Source of the DNA: G963422275 sp963422275
GTDB taxonomy: Bacteria > Pseudomonadota > Alphaproteobacteria > Rhodobacterales > Rhodobacteraceae
Direction of reading: 5' to 3'
Length of the DNA stretch: 64,000 bases
NCBI GenBank assembly: GCA_963422275.1
Contig: OY729418.1
Span: 1,302,001 to 1,366,000 of the forward strand
Shown: positions 53,500 through 63,271 of the stretch, one piece after another
How positions within the stretch are numbered: position 1 is the stretch's first letter
Layout of the letters: every line of letters starts with the position of its first letter
The notes under the pieces: generated by a model
Told to the model about the DNA's origin: nothing
What the model saw: the letters and a program-made list of their open reading frames with translations, nothing else
Database searches by the model: none
Position numbers and translations under genes: made by a program

Positions 53500-54600
53500 A
53501 TGTTTCGAATTGTCGATGCCGAGCCAATTGCGGTGGCATTGCCGCTTGCGCGTCCTGTCTCCATGTCCAGAGAAACGGCTAGGGAGGCACGCAACCTAAT
53601 CGTGCGAGTGACCGATGGAGAGGGAAATGTGGGTTGGGGCGAGGCTGCCTCGGCGCCAATGATGACTGGAGAAACGCAGGTCGGAATGGTTGCGGCGGCG
53701 CGGTTTGCAATCGCGCGACTCATCGGACACGAGTTCATGTCAGTGGATGAAATTTCCCGACAGATTGCCTCGACAATTCATGGAAATCCCGGTGTCAAGG
53801 CTGCTCTTGAAACGGCCATCCTCGACCTCGCCGGAAAGCGGGCGGGCCAGCCGATTTACGAGTTGATCGGCGGGCGCGTCCGCGACTGGGCGCCAGTCGT
53901 CAGATTGCTGGCTGCAGACGGTCAGGATTCCGAAATCGAACAGGTCCGCCGCTCGATGGATTCAGGGGTTCAGGCGTTCAAGGTCAAGGTTGGACTTTGC
54001 GGTGTTGCGGCAGACCTCGCCCGCTGCCGAGCTATCCGGGATGCGGCCGGGACTGGACCGCGGGTTTCGGCGGACGTCAATGGAGGGTTTGAAGAAGAGG
54101 ATGCGATTGCATTCTTGAAAGGCGCTGGCAACGCGGGCCTGGATTTTGTGGAACAGCCGGTCCCGCCCGAAGACCTCGTCGCCATGCGCGCTTGTGCAAT
54201 GGCGTCATCGGTGCCAATCGGTGCCGACGAAGGTTTTCAGAGTGTCGCGGACATTCGCGCTCACCATGAAATGCAAGCGGCATCAGGTGGCAGCCTCAAG
54301 CCACTGAAGCTGGGAATTCGGAATCTCATGGCGGCAGGACAGCTCATGAGCCATCTCGGAATGCATGTGAACCTTGCGGGAAAGGTTGCCGAATCCTCGA
54401 TCGGCAGCGCTGCAGTGGCGCATCTTGCGGTCGCCATTCCGCAACTGGACTGGGATGCAAGCATTACCAACCAGTATCTCGCGACTGACATCGTTATTCG
54501 GTCGATAGAGGTGACCAACGGCGCAATTGCTCCTCTGGAGGCGCCAGGGCTTGGTGTCGACATCGATGTAGGCAAGCTGGAAGCCATGCGGGTGCACTGA
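53500..54600 (+). CDS. Mandelate racemase / muconate lactonizing enzyme-family protein
   Basis: 366 residues of the enolase superfamily. The capping domain has RVTDGEGNVGWGEAASAP. The barrel has the K-x-K motif QAFKVKVGL (about 165), metal ligands Asp in RVSADVNGG, Glu in LDFVEQPVPPEDL and Asp in PIGADEGFQS, and a Lys in LKPLKLGI. These mark the muconate lactonizing enzyme/dipeptide epimerase group. The reaction in this cluster is unknown; cycloisomerisation or racemisation of an acid is likely. Confidence 0.9.
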   Translation: MFRIVDAEPIAVALPLARPVSMSRETAREARNLIVRVTDGEGNVGWGEAASAPMMTGETQVGMVAAARFAIARLIGHEFMSVDEISRQIASTIHGNPGVKAALETAILDLAGKRAGQPIYELIGGRVRDWAPVVRLLAADGQDSEIEQVRRSMDSGVQAFKVKVGLCGVAADLARCRAIRDAAGTGPRVSADVNGGFEEEDAIAFLKGAGNAGLDFVEQPVPPEDLVAMRACAMASSVPIGADEGFQSVADIRAHHEMQAASGGSLKPLKLGIRNLMAAGQLMSHLGMHVNLAGKVAESSIGSAAVAHLAVAIPQLDWDASITNQYLATDIVIRSIEVTNGAIAPLEAPGLGVDIDVGKLEAMRVH

Positions 54601-54918
54601 ACCGAGGCGAAGTGCCGTGCGTTGACCGGGCAAGAACTCAGCGTCCGCGACGACATTGTGCTATCGGGCCCTGATCGTCAGTGCAGGCGGCAAGGCCGCG
54701 GCGATGCGAATCCATTGAAGCGGCGGCGGCAAGATAGCTGCAGGTCCGGGAACATGCAGCGCAAGTGCCCGGCACCATAGGCACTTCGCTCCCGCTTGAC
54801 AGTCCGGAAACCGATTGGCAAGACCGGATACGGGTCAAGCCAAACTTTACCAGGTTGGAAGATGGTGAGCCAATCGCGGCATCTGTGCCGACCAGACAAC
54901 AGAATGCAGGGAGGAAAA
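54601..54918. other. Spacer without a recognised gene
   Basis: No protein-like frame. It separates the enolase-family gene from the following RidA gene on the same strand and may carry a promoter, but none is clear. The ribosome binding site of the RidA gene, GGGAGG, is at 54909-54914. Confidence 0.3.
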
Positions 54919-55350
54919 ATGTTGAAGCGAATGTTCTTGAGCCCAGACAACATGTGGGCGCGGGTGGAAAACGGGGAGCTTTTGTACACGCCCATCATTG
55001 TCGTGAGCGATAACACGCATACGCACATCTATCTTTCCGGTCAAACGCCGCGGCTGCCAAATGGGGATGTACCGGGAAAGGACATGCGCGAGCAGCTCCG
55101 GCAGACCTGCGAGAACATCAAGATCGGTCTGGAACATGTCGGCGCGACCTTCGACGATGTCGTGACGACAACGACCTACGTGCTTGATCTTGCCGAATAC
55201 TATGCGGCCTCAGACGAAAGGTTCAAGTATTTCCGAAACAACAGGCCTGCCAGCACGCTTATTCAGGTGGCCGGGCTCGGCGTGCCGAAGGCCCGGGTGG
55301 AAATCACTGTGGAAGCGATCATCGAAACCGGTCGTCTGCGCGTCACATGA
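54919..55350 (+). CDS. Single-domain RidA/YjgF-family protein
   Basis: 143 residues from ATG 54919 with GGGAGG upstream. HIYLSGQTPRLPNGDVPG, QTCENIKIGLEHVGATFDDV and TTTTYVLDLAEYYAA show the RidA fold. The usual catalytic Arg in P-A-R is replaced by Ser (RPASTLIQVAGLGVP), so it is not a standard enamine/imine deaminase. It ends the plus-strand catabolic block and is convergent with the ABC permease gene. Confidence 0.88.
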   Translation: MLKRMFLSPDNMWARVENGELLYTPIIVVSDNTHTHIYLSGQTPRLPNGDVPGKDMREQLRQTCENIKIGLEHVGATFDDVVTTTTYVLDLAEYYAASDERFKYFRNNRPASTLIQVAGLGVPKARVEITVEAIIETGRLRVT

Positions 55351-55393
55351 CACCGCATCCGACAGAGGCTCACGCACTGCGCGGAAGGCAAGC

Positions 55394-57127
55394 CTATACG
55401 GCGATCGTTTCGGAATTCCGGTAGCTGATCCTCTGGAAAATCACCATCACCAAAAGCAGGATGGCGGTCTGAATCACCATGAAGGCGGCAAGCCGGGCTG
55501 AGTGTCTCTCCATGAGCAGGAAGAAAACGACCGACATGACTTCGGTGCCATTCCGGTAAAGGAACATCACGGACGAGAATTCCCTGACCAAAACCACGAA
55601 AGTCATGAGCCACGCCGAAAAGATGCCGGGTTTCAACAACGGTAGAAGGATCTTTTGGGTCGACTTCCACCATGTCGCACCGTGGATGCGAGCAGACTGC
55701 TCGAGCTCGTCGTGGATCGACAGACGAACCGAATGGATCGTCCGGTAGGCGAGGTAGAAGTATCCGATCACGTAGGCGAAAATTATAATGTAGAGCGTAT
55801 TGTATATCGGCGTGCGCACAAAGGCAAAGAGCACCATCATCCCAAACACGGCACCCGGGATGGCAATTGGCAGCAGAACCAGCAATCCCATCAGCGATTC
55901 ACCGCGCCTCGATGCAGTCTGCGAAAGAATCACCGACATGAAAACGGCGATCGTCGCGGCGGCGGAACAGCCAATCAGGGAATTGAGAATCGCGCGTCTT
56001 GTGACATCATACTCGAACATGACGCTTCGGAAGTTGTCCAGAGTGAAGAGATCGAGTTTGAACGCTCCGGCCCAGTATTTCTGCAGTCCCACCAGAACCA
56101 GAACGAGAAGAGGCGCGATCACGGCGATGATGACATAGGAAAGCACCGTTCCAAATGCGACCCATCGCCATCTGCCGAGGTTGATTCGCCTAGCGCGATA
56201 ACCCTTTCCACTGACGGTAGTGAATTTTCGATCCCCAAGAATGCGCCTCTGAATCCAGAGACCGGTTCCTGCAATCAGAATTGCGAGGATTCCCAGAGAG
56301 GCCGCCATGGTCAGATCTTGGGGATAGTTGCTCATCAGCGTCCAGATCCGTGTCGCCAGCACATAGTTGCCGCCAGCGACCCCCAACGCCATCGGGATTT
56401 CCAGCGTTCCGACCGTGAACACGAACACCAGCACCATGCCGGAAAGCAGCGCTGGCCCGTTCAGAGAGAGCGTTATGCGCCACAGCGTTTGCCACTGACC
56501 AGCGCCATGGATGCGCGCAACTTCCTCAAGACTTGGGTCCATCTGCCGTAGCGAGGCAACGGTGTACAGGTACATGAACGGCGAATAAAAGATCGACTGA
56601 ATGACAATCATCGACGTTATGGAATACACGTCGGGCAGCAATTCAGGCGGCCATCCCCAATCGGTCAACACCTTGGTAAGCATTCCCGCACGGGGAACGA
56701 GCAGCAGTCGCCAAGCCATGGCCCCGACGAATGCCGAGATGAAAAGGGGAATCACGCAGAGGATTTCAAGCAACTGCCGTCCGGGAACATCGGTCCGTGA
56801 ATTGATCCATGCCAGCGGCACGCCGATGAAGGTGGCGCCAAGAGTGGCACCAGCGGCAAACAGGAGCGTGGTGACAATTTCCTTTCCAACCGATGGATGC
56901 CTCAGCACCCGCTCGAAACCGCCGAGGCTGAATGCTCCCTTGTCAGTGAACGCAGCGTAGACCGACATCGATGCCGGATAGAGAATCGCGAAGGACAAAA
57001 GCGCGGCTGCGGTCCAGAAAACAAGCCTTTCGGTCCGCACATTGGTGCGCAGGCGCTGTCCCAGCGCAAGCACAGCAAAAGCGCCTGTCGCAAGTGTGAC
57101 CTTCCTCCTGCTTCGAAGTGCAGACAC
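55394..57127 (-). CDS. Two-domain ABC transporter permease (ferric/AfuB type)
   Basis: 577 residues with about 12 membrane helices in two halves. Each half has a permease coupling motif: EEVARIHGAGQWQTLWRITL in the first and EQSARIHGATWWKSTQKILL in the second (EAA loop). This fused form is typical of ferric iron and some opine or spermidine-like importers. It is the third gene of the binding protein, ATPase, permease operon on the minus strand. Confidence 0.92.
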   Translation of the reverse strand: MSALRSRRKVTLATGAFAVLALGQRLRTNVRTERLVFWTAAALLSFAILYPASMSVYAAFTDKGAFSLGGFERVLRHPSVGKEIVTTLLFAAGATLGATFIGVPLAWINSRTDVPGRQLLEILCVIPLFISAFVGAMAWRLLLVPRAGMLTKVLTDWGWPPELLPDVYSITSMIVIQSIFYSPFMYLYTVASLRQMDPSLEEVARIHGAGQWQTLWRITLSLNGPALLSGMVLVFVFTVGTLEIPMALGVAGGNYVLATRIWTLMSNYPQDLTMAASLGILAILIAGTGLWIQRRILGDRKFTTVSGKGYRARRINLGRWRWVAFGTVLSYVIIAVIAPLLVLVLVGLQKYWAGAFKLDLFTLDNFRSVMFEYDVTRRAILNSLIGCSAAATIAVFMSVILSQTASRRGESLMGLLVLLPIAIPGAVFGMMVLFAFVRTPIYNTLYIIIFAYVIGYFYLAYRTIHSVRLSIHDELEQSARIHGATWWKSTQKILLPLLKPGIFSAWLMTFVVLVREFSSVMFLYRNGTEVMSVVFFLLMERHSARLAAFMVIQTAILLLVMVIFQRISYRNSETIAV

Positions 57128-57169
57128 TGCTCTATTTGCCAGCCTTGTCGCAGCCCGGGTCGCAAGCCT

Positions 57170-58276
57170 CTAGCTGGCTGGCAACGCGATGCATTTGCTG
57201 CCGTCGATTTCCATATGGATGGTCACTCCGTTCTCGAACGTCGCGGCACCATCAGCCCAAACACGCATCTGCGTGTAATCCGTGTTGACCAGCACTTCCG
57301 TCCGGTCGCCGAGATACTGGCATTTATGCACCGTTCCGCTGATCACGTTATGGCGCATCTCGGGTTTTTCCTGGTTGATTTTCACCCACTCCGGCCGGAC
57401 GATGACCGTAACCGCGTCACCAACGCTCGTGCCCAGACTCAGGACCTGGAGACTGCACGCACTGGCGCCCTCCTCTCCGACACGCACCAGCACTGCATTG
57501 CCGTTTTCCGACTCTTCGCTCACGACCATTCCGTCGATGAGGTTCGCGGAGCCAATGAAGCCTGCAACGAAGTGTGTCGTTGGCTCGCAGTACAGGGAAC
57601 GCGCACTGCCCCGCTGTTCGATTTTTCCGGCATTCATGACGAGAAGTTCGTCACCCAGGGCCATCGCTTCCGCCTGGTCATGCGTCACGTAGACTGCCGT
57701 GACCTTGATCTCCCGCTGAATGTCCTTGAGCAGATACCTCATGTCCTCGCGGAGCTTCGCGTCAAGATTGCTCAATGGTTCATCGAATAGGAGCACCTTC
57801 GGTCTGGCCACGATAGCGCGAGCAAGCGCAACCCGCTGCTGCTGACCGCCCGACAGGTCGGTTGCATTGCGCTCCCCAAGCTCTCCGAGCCTGACGACAT
57901 CAAGGGCCTCGTGAACTCGGTCCGAGATCGAGGAATTACTTTCCCGCCGCATCTTCAGCGGGAATGCGACGTTTTCGTAGACACTCATATGCGGCCAAAT
58001 GGCATAGGACTGCGCCACCATTCCCATGCCACGCGCCTCTGGCTGCAGGAACAAGCCCCTGGCGACGTTAGTCACCTCTTCACTGTCGATGATGATCTCG
58101 CCCTCTTCCGGACGCTCAAGGCCGCCGACGCATCGAAGCGTTGTCGTTTTCCCGCATCCGCTGGGACCGAGAAGAACGAGAAGCTCGCCTTCCTCGACTT
58201 CAAAACTCACGTCATCGACGACCCAAGCGTCGCCATACCTCTTGCGCAGGCCCCTGACCGCAACGAATTTCGCCAT
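57170..58276 (-). CDS. ABC transporter ATP-binding protein (FbpC/PotA type)
   Basis: 368 residues. Walker A LLGPSGCGKTTTLRCVGGLE, signature DLSGGQQQRVALARAIVA, Walker B LLFDEPLSNLDAKLRE and the H-loop YVTHDQAEAMALGD are intact. A C-terminal TOBE-like domain follows (VTVIVRPEWVKI ... CQYLGDRTEVLV). It powers import through the permease encoded 42 bases downstream. Confidence 0.95.
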   Translation of the reverse strand: MAKFVAVRGLRKRYGDAWVVDDVSFEVEEGELLVLLGPSGCGKTTTLRCVGGLERPEEGEIIIDSEEVTNVARGLFLQPEARGMGMVAQSYAIWPHMSVYENVAFPLKMRRESNSSISDRVHEALDVVRLGELGERNATDLSGGQQQRVALARAIVARPKVLLFDEPLSNLDAKLREDMRYLLKDIQREIKVTAVYVTHDQAEAMALGDELLVMNAGKIEQRGSARSLYCEPTTHFVAGFIGSANLIDGMVVSEESENGNAVLVRVGEEGASACSLQVLSLGTSVGDAVTVIVRPEWVKINQEKPEMRHNVISGTVHKCQYLGDRTEVLVNTDYTQMRVWADGAATFENGVTIHMEIDGSKCIALPAS

Positions 58277-58417
58277 CTAGGCCTCTACTGAACCAAGATG
58301 ATGGGCAACCGAAAGGAAGACGGGCGTTTTCCGGCTTGCAGCCATCGCCCGCCTTGTAGACGCACACCTGTTTCGGTCTCCATGACAGTCAGTCACAAGA
58401 GACAAAAGGAAGTGGCG

Positions 58418-59515
58418 TCAGTTTATGAAGATTGCCGCAAATTCCTCTTGGGCTTTTCGAACCAAGCCAGCGTCCGAGGCAATCTCCTTGTAGTTGGGTG
58501 CAAACGCCGCATCGCCAATGTCGTCGGCATTTGGCGTCAGCGAGAAGCTACTAGGAACTCCTTCCCTGCCGGGCACTCGGCCTTCATACTTCTCGAATAT
58601 GACCTGTCCCGGATGACTGCGAAGAAAATCGATCCACAGCTGCGCAGCGTTCGGATGCGGCGCATCCGCGAAGGCGGCAGTGGCCTGTTCCTGCAACATG
58701 ACGCCCTCCTCGGGAATCGCCGTGCGGATGTGAGTTGCGCCTTGGTCGGAAAGAACGTTGGCATCGGCGGAGACACCGAGAATAGACAACGGTCTCTCAC
58801 CAGACATCATCATCTCCACGCCATGCATCGACGTCGAAGAGATCAGCACGTCCTGTGCTGCAAGCTTTTCCCAGTAGTCGTCTGGAAGACGCTGCTTTAG
58901 GTAGTGAAACACCAGCGCAACAGACTGCAGCGAGGAACCATCCATGAGACTCATCTTTCCCTTGAGCTCCGGCTTGAGCAGGTCGTGCCAGCTGTTGATC
59001 TCGAGGTCGGGAAGCTCTTCGGAGTTCCACATCGGAAACATCATGTACATGTCCGATGTCCAGTATGGCCGATTGTTCAGCCCGATTCTCTCCGGCAACT
59101 TCATGTGCACGTATTCAGGAGATTGATAAGCCATGATCAGGCCTCGCTCGACAGCATCGGTCAGCCAAGTAATGGCTGGCATCGTCGTGACGTCGCCGGA
59201 TATCGGAACACCCTGACTCACTTCCGCCTCGATCCGTGCAATTGTTCCCGACGTGTTCCTGATGTCGTACGAAACTTTGAAGTCTTCGGGAAGACACCAG
59301 TATTCGATGAACCCTTCACGATGGGCGTTCTGCGTTTCCGGGGTTTCGAAAACACTGGCGACCACGATCAACTCTCCTTCATCGATCGCTTTCGCAACCC
59401 GCGGGTCGTTGCATCTGTCCTGAGCAACAGCTGACCCCGAGAAGACACCAAGCAACAACGCGCTAACCGCAAAGGCAGCACTCGATGCAAACATACTTTT
59501 CCTTGCAAGATTCAT
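58418..59515 (-). CDS. ABC transporter periplasmic substrate-binding protein (AfuA/FbpA-like)
   Basis: About 365 residues. The signal peptide MNLARKSMFASSAAFAVSAL is cleaved near AVA-QD. GELIVVASVFETPETQNAHR, IARIEAEVSQGVPISGDVT, LLKPELKGKMSLMDGSSLQS and AQLWIDFLRSHPGQVIFEKY are like the iron/organic-ligand binding proteins of this ABC class. The Tyr pair of true ferric-binding proteins is not evident, so an organic anion may be the ligand. It has GGGGGG before the ATG at 59515. First gene of the operon. Confidence 0.88.
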   Translation of the reverse strand: MNLARKSMFASSAAFAVSALLLGVFSGSAVAQDRCNDPRVAKAIDEGELIVVASVFETPETQNAHREGFIEYWCLPEDFKVSYDIRNTSGTIARIEAEVSQGVPISGDVTTMPAITWLTDAVERGLIMAYQSPEYVHMKLPERIGLNNRPYWTSDMYMMFPMWNSEELPDLEINSWHDLLKPELKGKMSLMDGSSLQSVALVFHYLKQRLPDDYWEKLAAQDVLISSTSMHGVEMMMSGERPLSILGVSADANVLSDQGATHIRTAIPEEGVMLQEQATAAFADAPHPNAAQLWIDFLRSHPGQVIFEKYEGRVPGREGVPSSFSLTPNADDIGDAAFAPNYKEIASDAGLVRKAQEEFAAIFIN

Positions 59516-60401
59516 CACAATACCCCCCTGTTGATTCTGGGAGGCCGACCATCCTCATTGCTTGAAAAAGTGATCGAAGCCTCCCTTGCTTCAACAGCAG
59601 TATATGGAGATAGCAATGTCTTGGCAAGTTGAGCCAAGGAATTTGCCAAGGGAATCGCTTTTCAATTTTCCCGTCGGCCTCGGTGTGCGGCAGCTTGCCG
59701 GCAGCACGGACCATGCCGAGCAAGGCGTCATCGTTCCATCTGGCACGCTTCAACTTGCTGCACGTCCCGATATCCCCGCACTCTGCATCCAAGTCTTTGA
59801 AAGCGTTCAATCTCCATGCACGCTCCGGATCCTCCAGGCAGCTAGCATCGTCGCAAGATAGCCCTTAGCTACCCTTCAACGACAGGTGGCCATTGATGCA
59901 ACCTTGACGAGAACAAATTGAATGTCAGGTTTGTCGCGAGCCTGCCGCCTCCACAGCAATTGAGTTGTGTTTGACGATAACCAGTCAGAGATGATGCCGA
60001 TGCCTCTTGGCCGGTCAATCTTCACGCACCTTGTGGAACTTTGTCTTTCGCTCAACGAGGCTTGGCGTGCATTGGAAATGATTGAAGAGAGCGACATCTC
60101 GCCTGCTTGGGAAGCCAGCAGGCTTTGTCCTGGAAATGCAGGAATCTGTCAGAGAAGAAGCGTGCAAGCCTCAATTCGCGTTGGCGGTTTCATGGGAACC
60201 TCGGCGAATGTTTCTCAGGCTATGCAAAATTCTGGTAGTTGGGATGTAAACAATAATAGCTGTCGATAGTATGGTGCTGCGACAATTGATGCTATCGTGA
60301 ATTGGAGGTGCCTTGGTCGCTATGCTAGGTTCGCATCGTACAGTCTGAACTTCAGGGCCACGCTTCGACAAACGCTGGGCGATGATAGACTGCTCGAACT
60401 C
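59516..60401. other. Spacer of about 0.9 kb with the second IS-like relic (direct repeat 2)
   Basis: Segments at 59645-59740 and 59785-59890 match, in the same orientation, 44361-44450 and 44660-44780. On the minus strand 59463-59810 reads as an open frame with RARWNDDALLGMVRAAGKLP, a family I do not recognise. A plus-strand frame at 59967-60269 has no family features. The stretch probably contains the divergent promoters of the ABC and TRAP operons. Confidence 0.4.
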
Positions 60402-60953
60402 ATGAAAGCCAAGCAATACGATGCGACGCGAGCCGGCGGTGTCCGTGGAGTCGCGCAGGTTGCACTTAATTCCCTGCGACAGGTCGTGAATCTGCTGGCG
60501 ATCATCCTGCTTTGCGTGATGACGTGCCTGATACTGTTCCAGATCCTTGGCCGCTACGTTTTCAACTATTCGATTTCCTGGTCCGAGGAAGCTGCCATTT
60601 TCGCTCAGGTTTGGCTTGTAATGCTCGGAGCTGGCATCGCGATGCGCAATCGCAACCATGTCGGGGTCGACATCCTGATCGCGATGTGTCCAACTTGGAT
60701 TCAACGCGCAGCAAAAACCGCCTCATTCCTGCTCGGTGCCTGGCTCATAGTGGTCGTGATCATTGGAAGCTTCAGTCTGATCTCGATCGGCTTGATCGTG
60801 AAATCAGCCGCGATGCAAATCCCTCTTGCCATTCCATATACAGCCTTGCCCGTGGGCATGTCGTACTTCCTCCTTGAATTCGCAATAGCCACACTTCCCG
60901 AAATTCGTGACCCGGGCACCGACGCAAAACAAGCCCCGGACATTGTGCAATGA
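60402..60953 (+). CDS. dctQ: TRAP transporter small membrane subunit (DctQ)
   Basis: 183 residues from ATG 60402 (MKAKQYDATRAGGVRGV), with four membrane helices (VNLLAIILLCVMTCLILFQI and others). The ISWSEEAAIFAQVWLVMLGA and MRNRNHVGVDIL motifs are diagnostic of DctQ. The frame is open from 60297. The stop overlaps the DctM start (ATGA). Confidence 0.9.
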   Translation: MKAKQYDATRAGGVRGVAQVALNSLRQVVNLLAIILLCVMTCLILFQILGRYVFNYSISWSEEAAIFAQVWLVMLGAGIAMRNRNHVGVDILIAMCPTWIQRAAKTASFLLGAWLIVVVIIGSFSLISIGLIVKSAAMQIPLAIPYTALPVGMSYFLLEFAIATLPEIRDPGTDAKQAPDIVQ

Positions 60954-62230
60954 GCTTTGCGTTCGGCGGCTTCCTGCTGCTGGTGTTCTCCGGGATGCCA
61001 ATTGTGTTCGCGATGGGTGTCGCTGCGCTTATCTCGATAGCGCTTCTCACCGATGTGCCGCTTACGATAGTCGCCCAGCGGGTATACGGAGGCGTCAACT
61101 CGTTTCCGCTCATGGCGATACCATTTTTCGTGACCGCGGGCGTGATCATGTCCGCAGGGGGCATCGCGCGCCGCTTCGTCGATCTTGCCGCAGCGCTGGT
61201 TGGATGGATTACCGGAAGCTTGTTCATGGTATGCATAGTAACCGGCACTGGGCTTGCAGCGATTTCCGGGTCCGGATCTGCAGACACCGCCGCCATAGGC
61301 TCAATCCTTGCGCCCGAGATGCGGCGGCGGCGCTACAACATGGATCTCTCGGCTGCTGTCGTTGCCGCGACGGGCTCGCTCGCACCAATCATTCCGCCCA
61401 GCATAATCATGGTGATTATTGCGATCACCTCGAATCTCTCGATCGGCGCCATGTTTCTTGGCGGAATCATCCCGGGGTTCATGATTGCCGCCATGCTGGC
61501 CCTAATCTGCTGGGTCTACGCAAAGCGCGGTGGAGCCGCCTATGTTGACACCGAGCAATTCTCGCTGTCACGTCTCGGTCGAACTTTTTTGAGAGCCATC
61601 CCCGGCCTGACATTGCCGATCATAGTTGTGGGCGGGATTGTCGGCGGTGCGTTCACCGCAACTGAAGCTGCCAGCATTGCACTGGTGGCCACGCTGCTGA
61701 TTTCTCTTTTCATCTATCGGGAAATCACTTTCGCCGATCTGCCCAAGCTGTTTCTGCGATCGATCAGCCTTTCGGCGGCAGTGCTGATAATTGTCTCCAC
61801 AGCCAGCATATTTTCATGGCTCATTGCGACACTCGGGGTTGCCGAGATGCTCGATACCTGGCTTCGCAGCGTAACATCCTCTCCCATAGTTTTCTTGATT
61901 ATCGTCAATTTGCTTCTGCTGTGCATCGGAATGTTCATGGAGAGCGTTTCCGCCATCCTGATCGTGCTCCCAGTGCTGTTGCCGATAGCACGAAGCTATG
62001 GCATCGATCCTGTCCAGTTTGGCGTGATGGCCGGGTTGAATCTTTCGATCGGGCTCATTACGCCACCGTACGGGATCTGTCTCTATGTTGCCACGGTAGT
62101 TTTCGAAGGGCGCGTGGAGAAGGTCTCGCGCAAGGTCTGGATGCCCCTCGTGCCAATGCTCGTCGTTCTTATGTTGGTTGCCTATGCGCCGCCAGTTGTA
62201 CTGACCCTTCCCCAAATGTTTTTTCCGTAG
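60950..62230 (+). CDS. dctM: TRAP transporter large membrane subunit (DctM)
   Basis: 426 residues, about 12 membrane helices. LLLVFSGMPIVFAMGVAALI, GVNSFPLMAIPFFVTAGVIM, TGLAAISGSGSADTAAIGSI and GSLAPIIPPSIIMVI are DctM marks; GLNLSIGLITPPYGICLYVA lies near the end. It forms the Na+-driven carrier with DctQ and takes substrate from the DctP protein. In this operon the order is Q, M, P. Confidence 0.95.
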   Translation: MSFAFGGFLLLVFSGMPIVFAMGVAALISIALLTDVPLTIVAQRVYGGVNSFPLMAIPFFVTAGVIMSAGGIARRFVDLAAALVGWITGSLFMVCIVTGTGLAAISGSGSADTAAIGSILAPEMRRRRYNMDLSAAVVAATGSLAPIIPPSIIMVIIAITSNLSIGAMFLGGIIPGFMIAAMLALICWVYAKRGGAAYVDTEQFSLSRLGRTFLRAIPGLTLPIIVVGGIVGGAFTATEAASIALVATLLISLFIYREITFADLPKLFLRSISLSAAVLIIVSTASIFSWLIATLGVAEMLDTWLRSVTSSPIVFLIIVNLLLLCIGMFMESVSAILIVLPVLLPIARSYGIDPVQFGVMAGLNLSIGLITPPYGICLYVATVVFEGRVEKVSRKVWMPLVPMLVVLMLVAYAPPVVLTLPQMFFP

Positions 62231-62289
62231 CCGAGGCGCCGTTGCGCCACCATCTTCACAACCAACCACTCAAATCGGAGGAGAATCAA

Positions 62290-63261
62290 ATGAGAAACGC
62301 AGTTGTTGCACTCGTTTCTGCCATGTCCATCATGCTTGGCTTGGCGGCGACGGCCCAGGAAATCACCATCAAGGTCGGCCATACAAACGCGGTCGATTCA
62401 ATTCAGGACATGGGCCTGCAGAAGCTTCGCGAATTTCTTGAGGCGAAGACTGAAGGCAAGGCAACGATCGAGATCTTTGCGAATGGCCAGCTCGGCGACG
62501 AGCGCCAGCTTGTGGAAGGCGTTCTTCTCGGCACTCTTGACATGGCAATGGTGTCAAATGCGATCACCAGCAACTTCGTGAACGATTTTCGCGTGCTCGA
62601 CATGCCTTTCATGTTCGAGAATATCGCGATCCTCAGTCGCAAGATCGAAGGTCCAGCAAAGGCATTGACCCACAAAGCAGCGAAGGCTTCGGGTTTTCAG
62701 CTTATCGGCACGTACTCGTCAGGAATTCGGCATATGATGACAAGCAAGCCGATTGCATCAATTGATGACCTTGCCAACATGAAGATCCGCACAATGCAGC
62801 AGCCAATGCACATCGCCGCATTCCGAGCGTTCGGCGCCAATCCCACCCCGCTAGCGTATGCCGAACTGTACGGAGCTCTGCAAAGCGGAGTTGTCGACGG
62901 GGCCGAAGGCGCCACTTCCGACTACAACGCAAAGAAATTCTACGAAGTCGCCGACCACTTCTCGCTAGTAGGTTGGCTGAATCTCCTTGCTCAGGTCTTC
63001 ATGAGCGAAAGCAAGTTCGCAAGCCTGCCTGATGATGTTCAAGCGGCGCTGCTCGAAGCAGGCACTGAATCGGCAATCTGGCAACGCCAGTACGTGATAG
63101 ACCAAGAGCAGCCGCTGCTTGCCGAACTGAGGGCAAAAGGCGTGGTCGTTGTGGACCCCGATGTCTCCGGCTTCAAGGCGTCAGCCGCTCCACTGTATGA
63201 GGGATTCATCGAGACTGATAGCCAGCAGGAACTGTTCGACGCGCTGGACGCGGTTGAGTGA
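62290..63261 (+). CDS. dctP: TRAP transporter substrate-binding protein (DctP)
   Basis: 323 residues from ATG 62290 with GGAGGAG upstream. The signal peptide MRNAVVALVSAMSIMLGLAA ends near ATA-QE. Marks: IFANGQLGDERQLVEGVLLG, KIRTMQQPMHIAAFRAFGAN (the Arg that binds a carboxylate) and LAYAELYGALQSGVVDGAEG. It delivers an organic acid to DctQM. A hairpin follows the stop. Confidence 0.95.
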   Translation: MRNAVVALVSAMSIMLGLAATAQEITIKVGHTNAVDSIQDMGLQKLREFLEAKTEGKATIEIFANGQLGDERQLVEGVLLGTLDMAMVSNAITSNFVNDFRVLDMPFMFENIAILSRKIEGPAKALTHKAAKASGFQLIGTYSSGIRHMMTSKPIASIDDLANMKIRTMQQPMHIAAFRAFGANPTPLAYAELYGALQSGVVDGAEGATSDYNAKKFYEVADHFSLVGWLNLLAQVFMSESKFASLPDDVQAALLEAGTESAIWQRQYVIDQEQPLLAELRAKGVVVVDPDVSGFKASAAPLYEGFIETDSQQELFDALDAVE

Positions 63262-63271
63262 CGTTCCCTGC

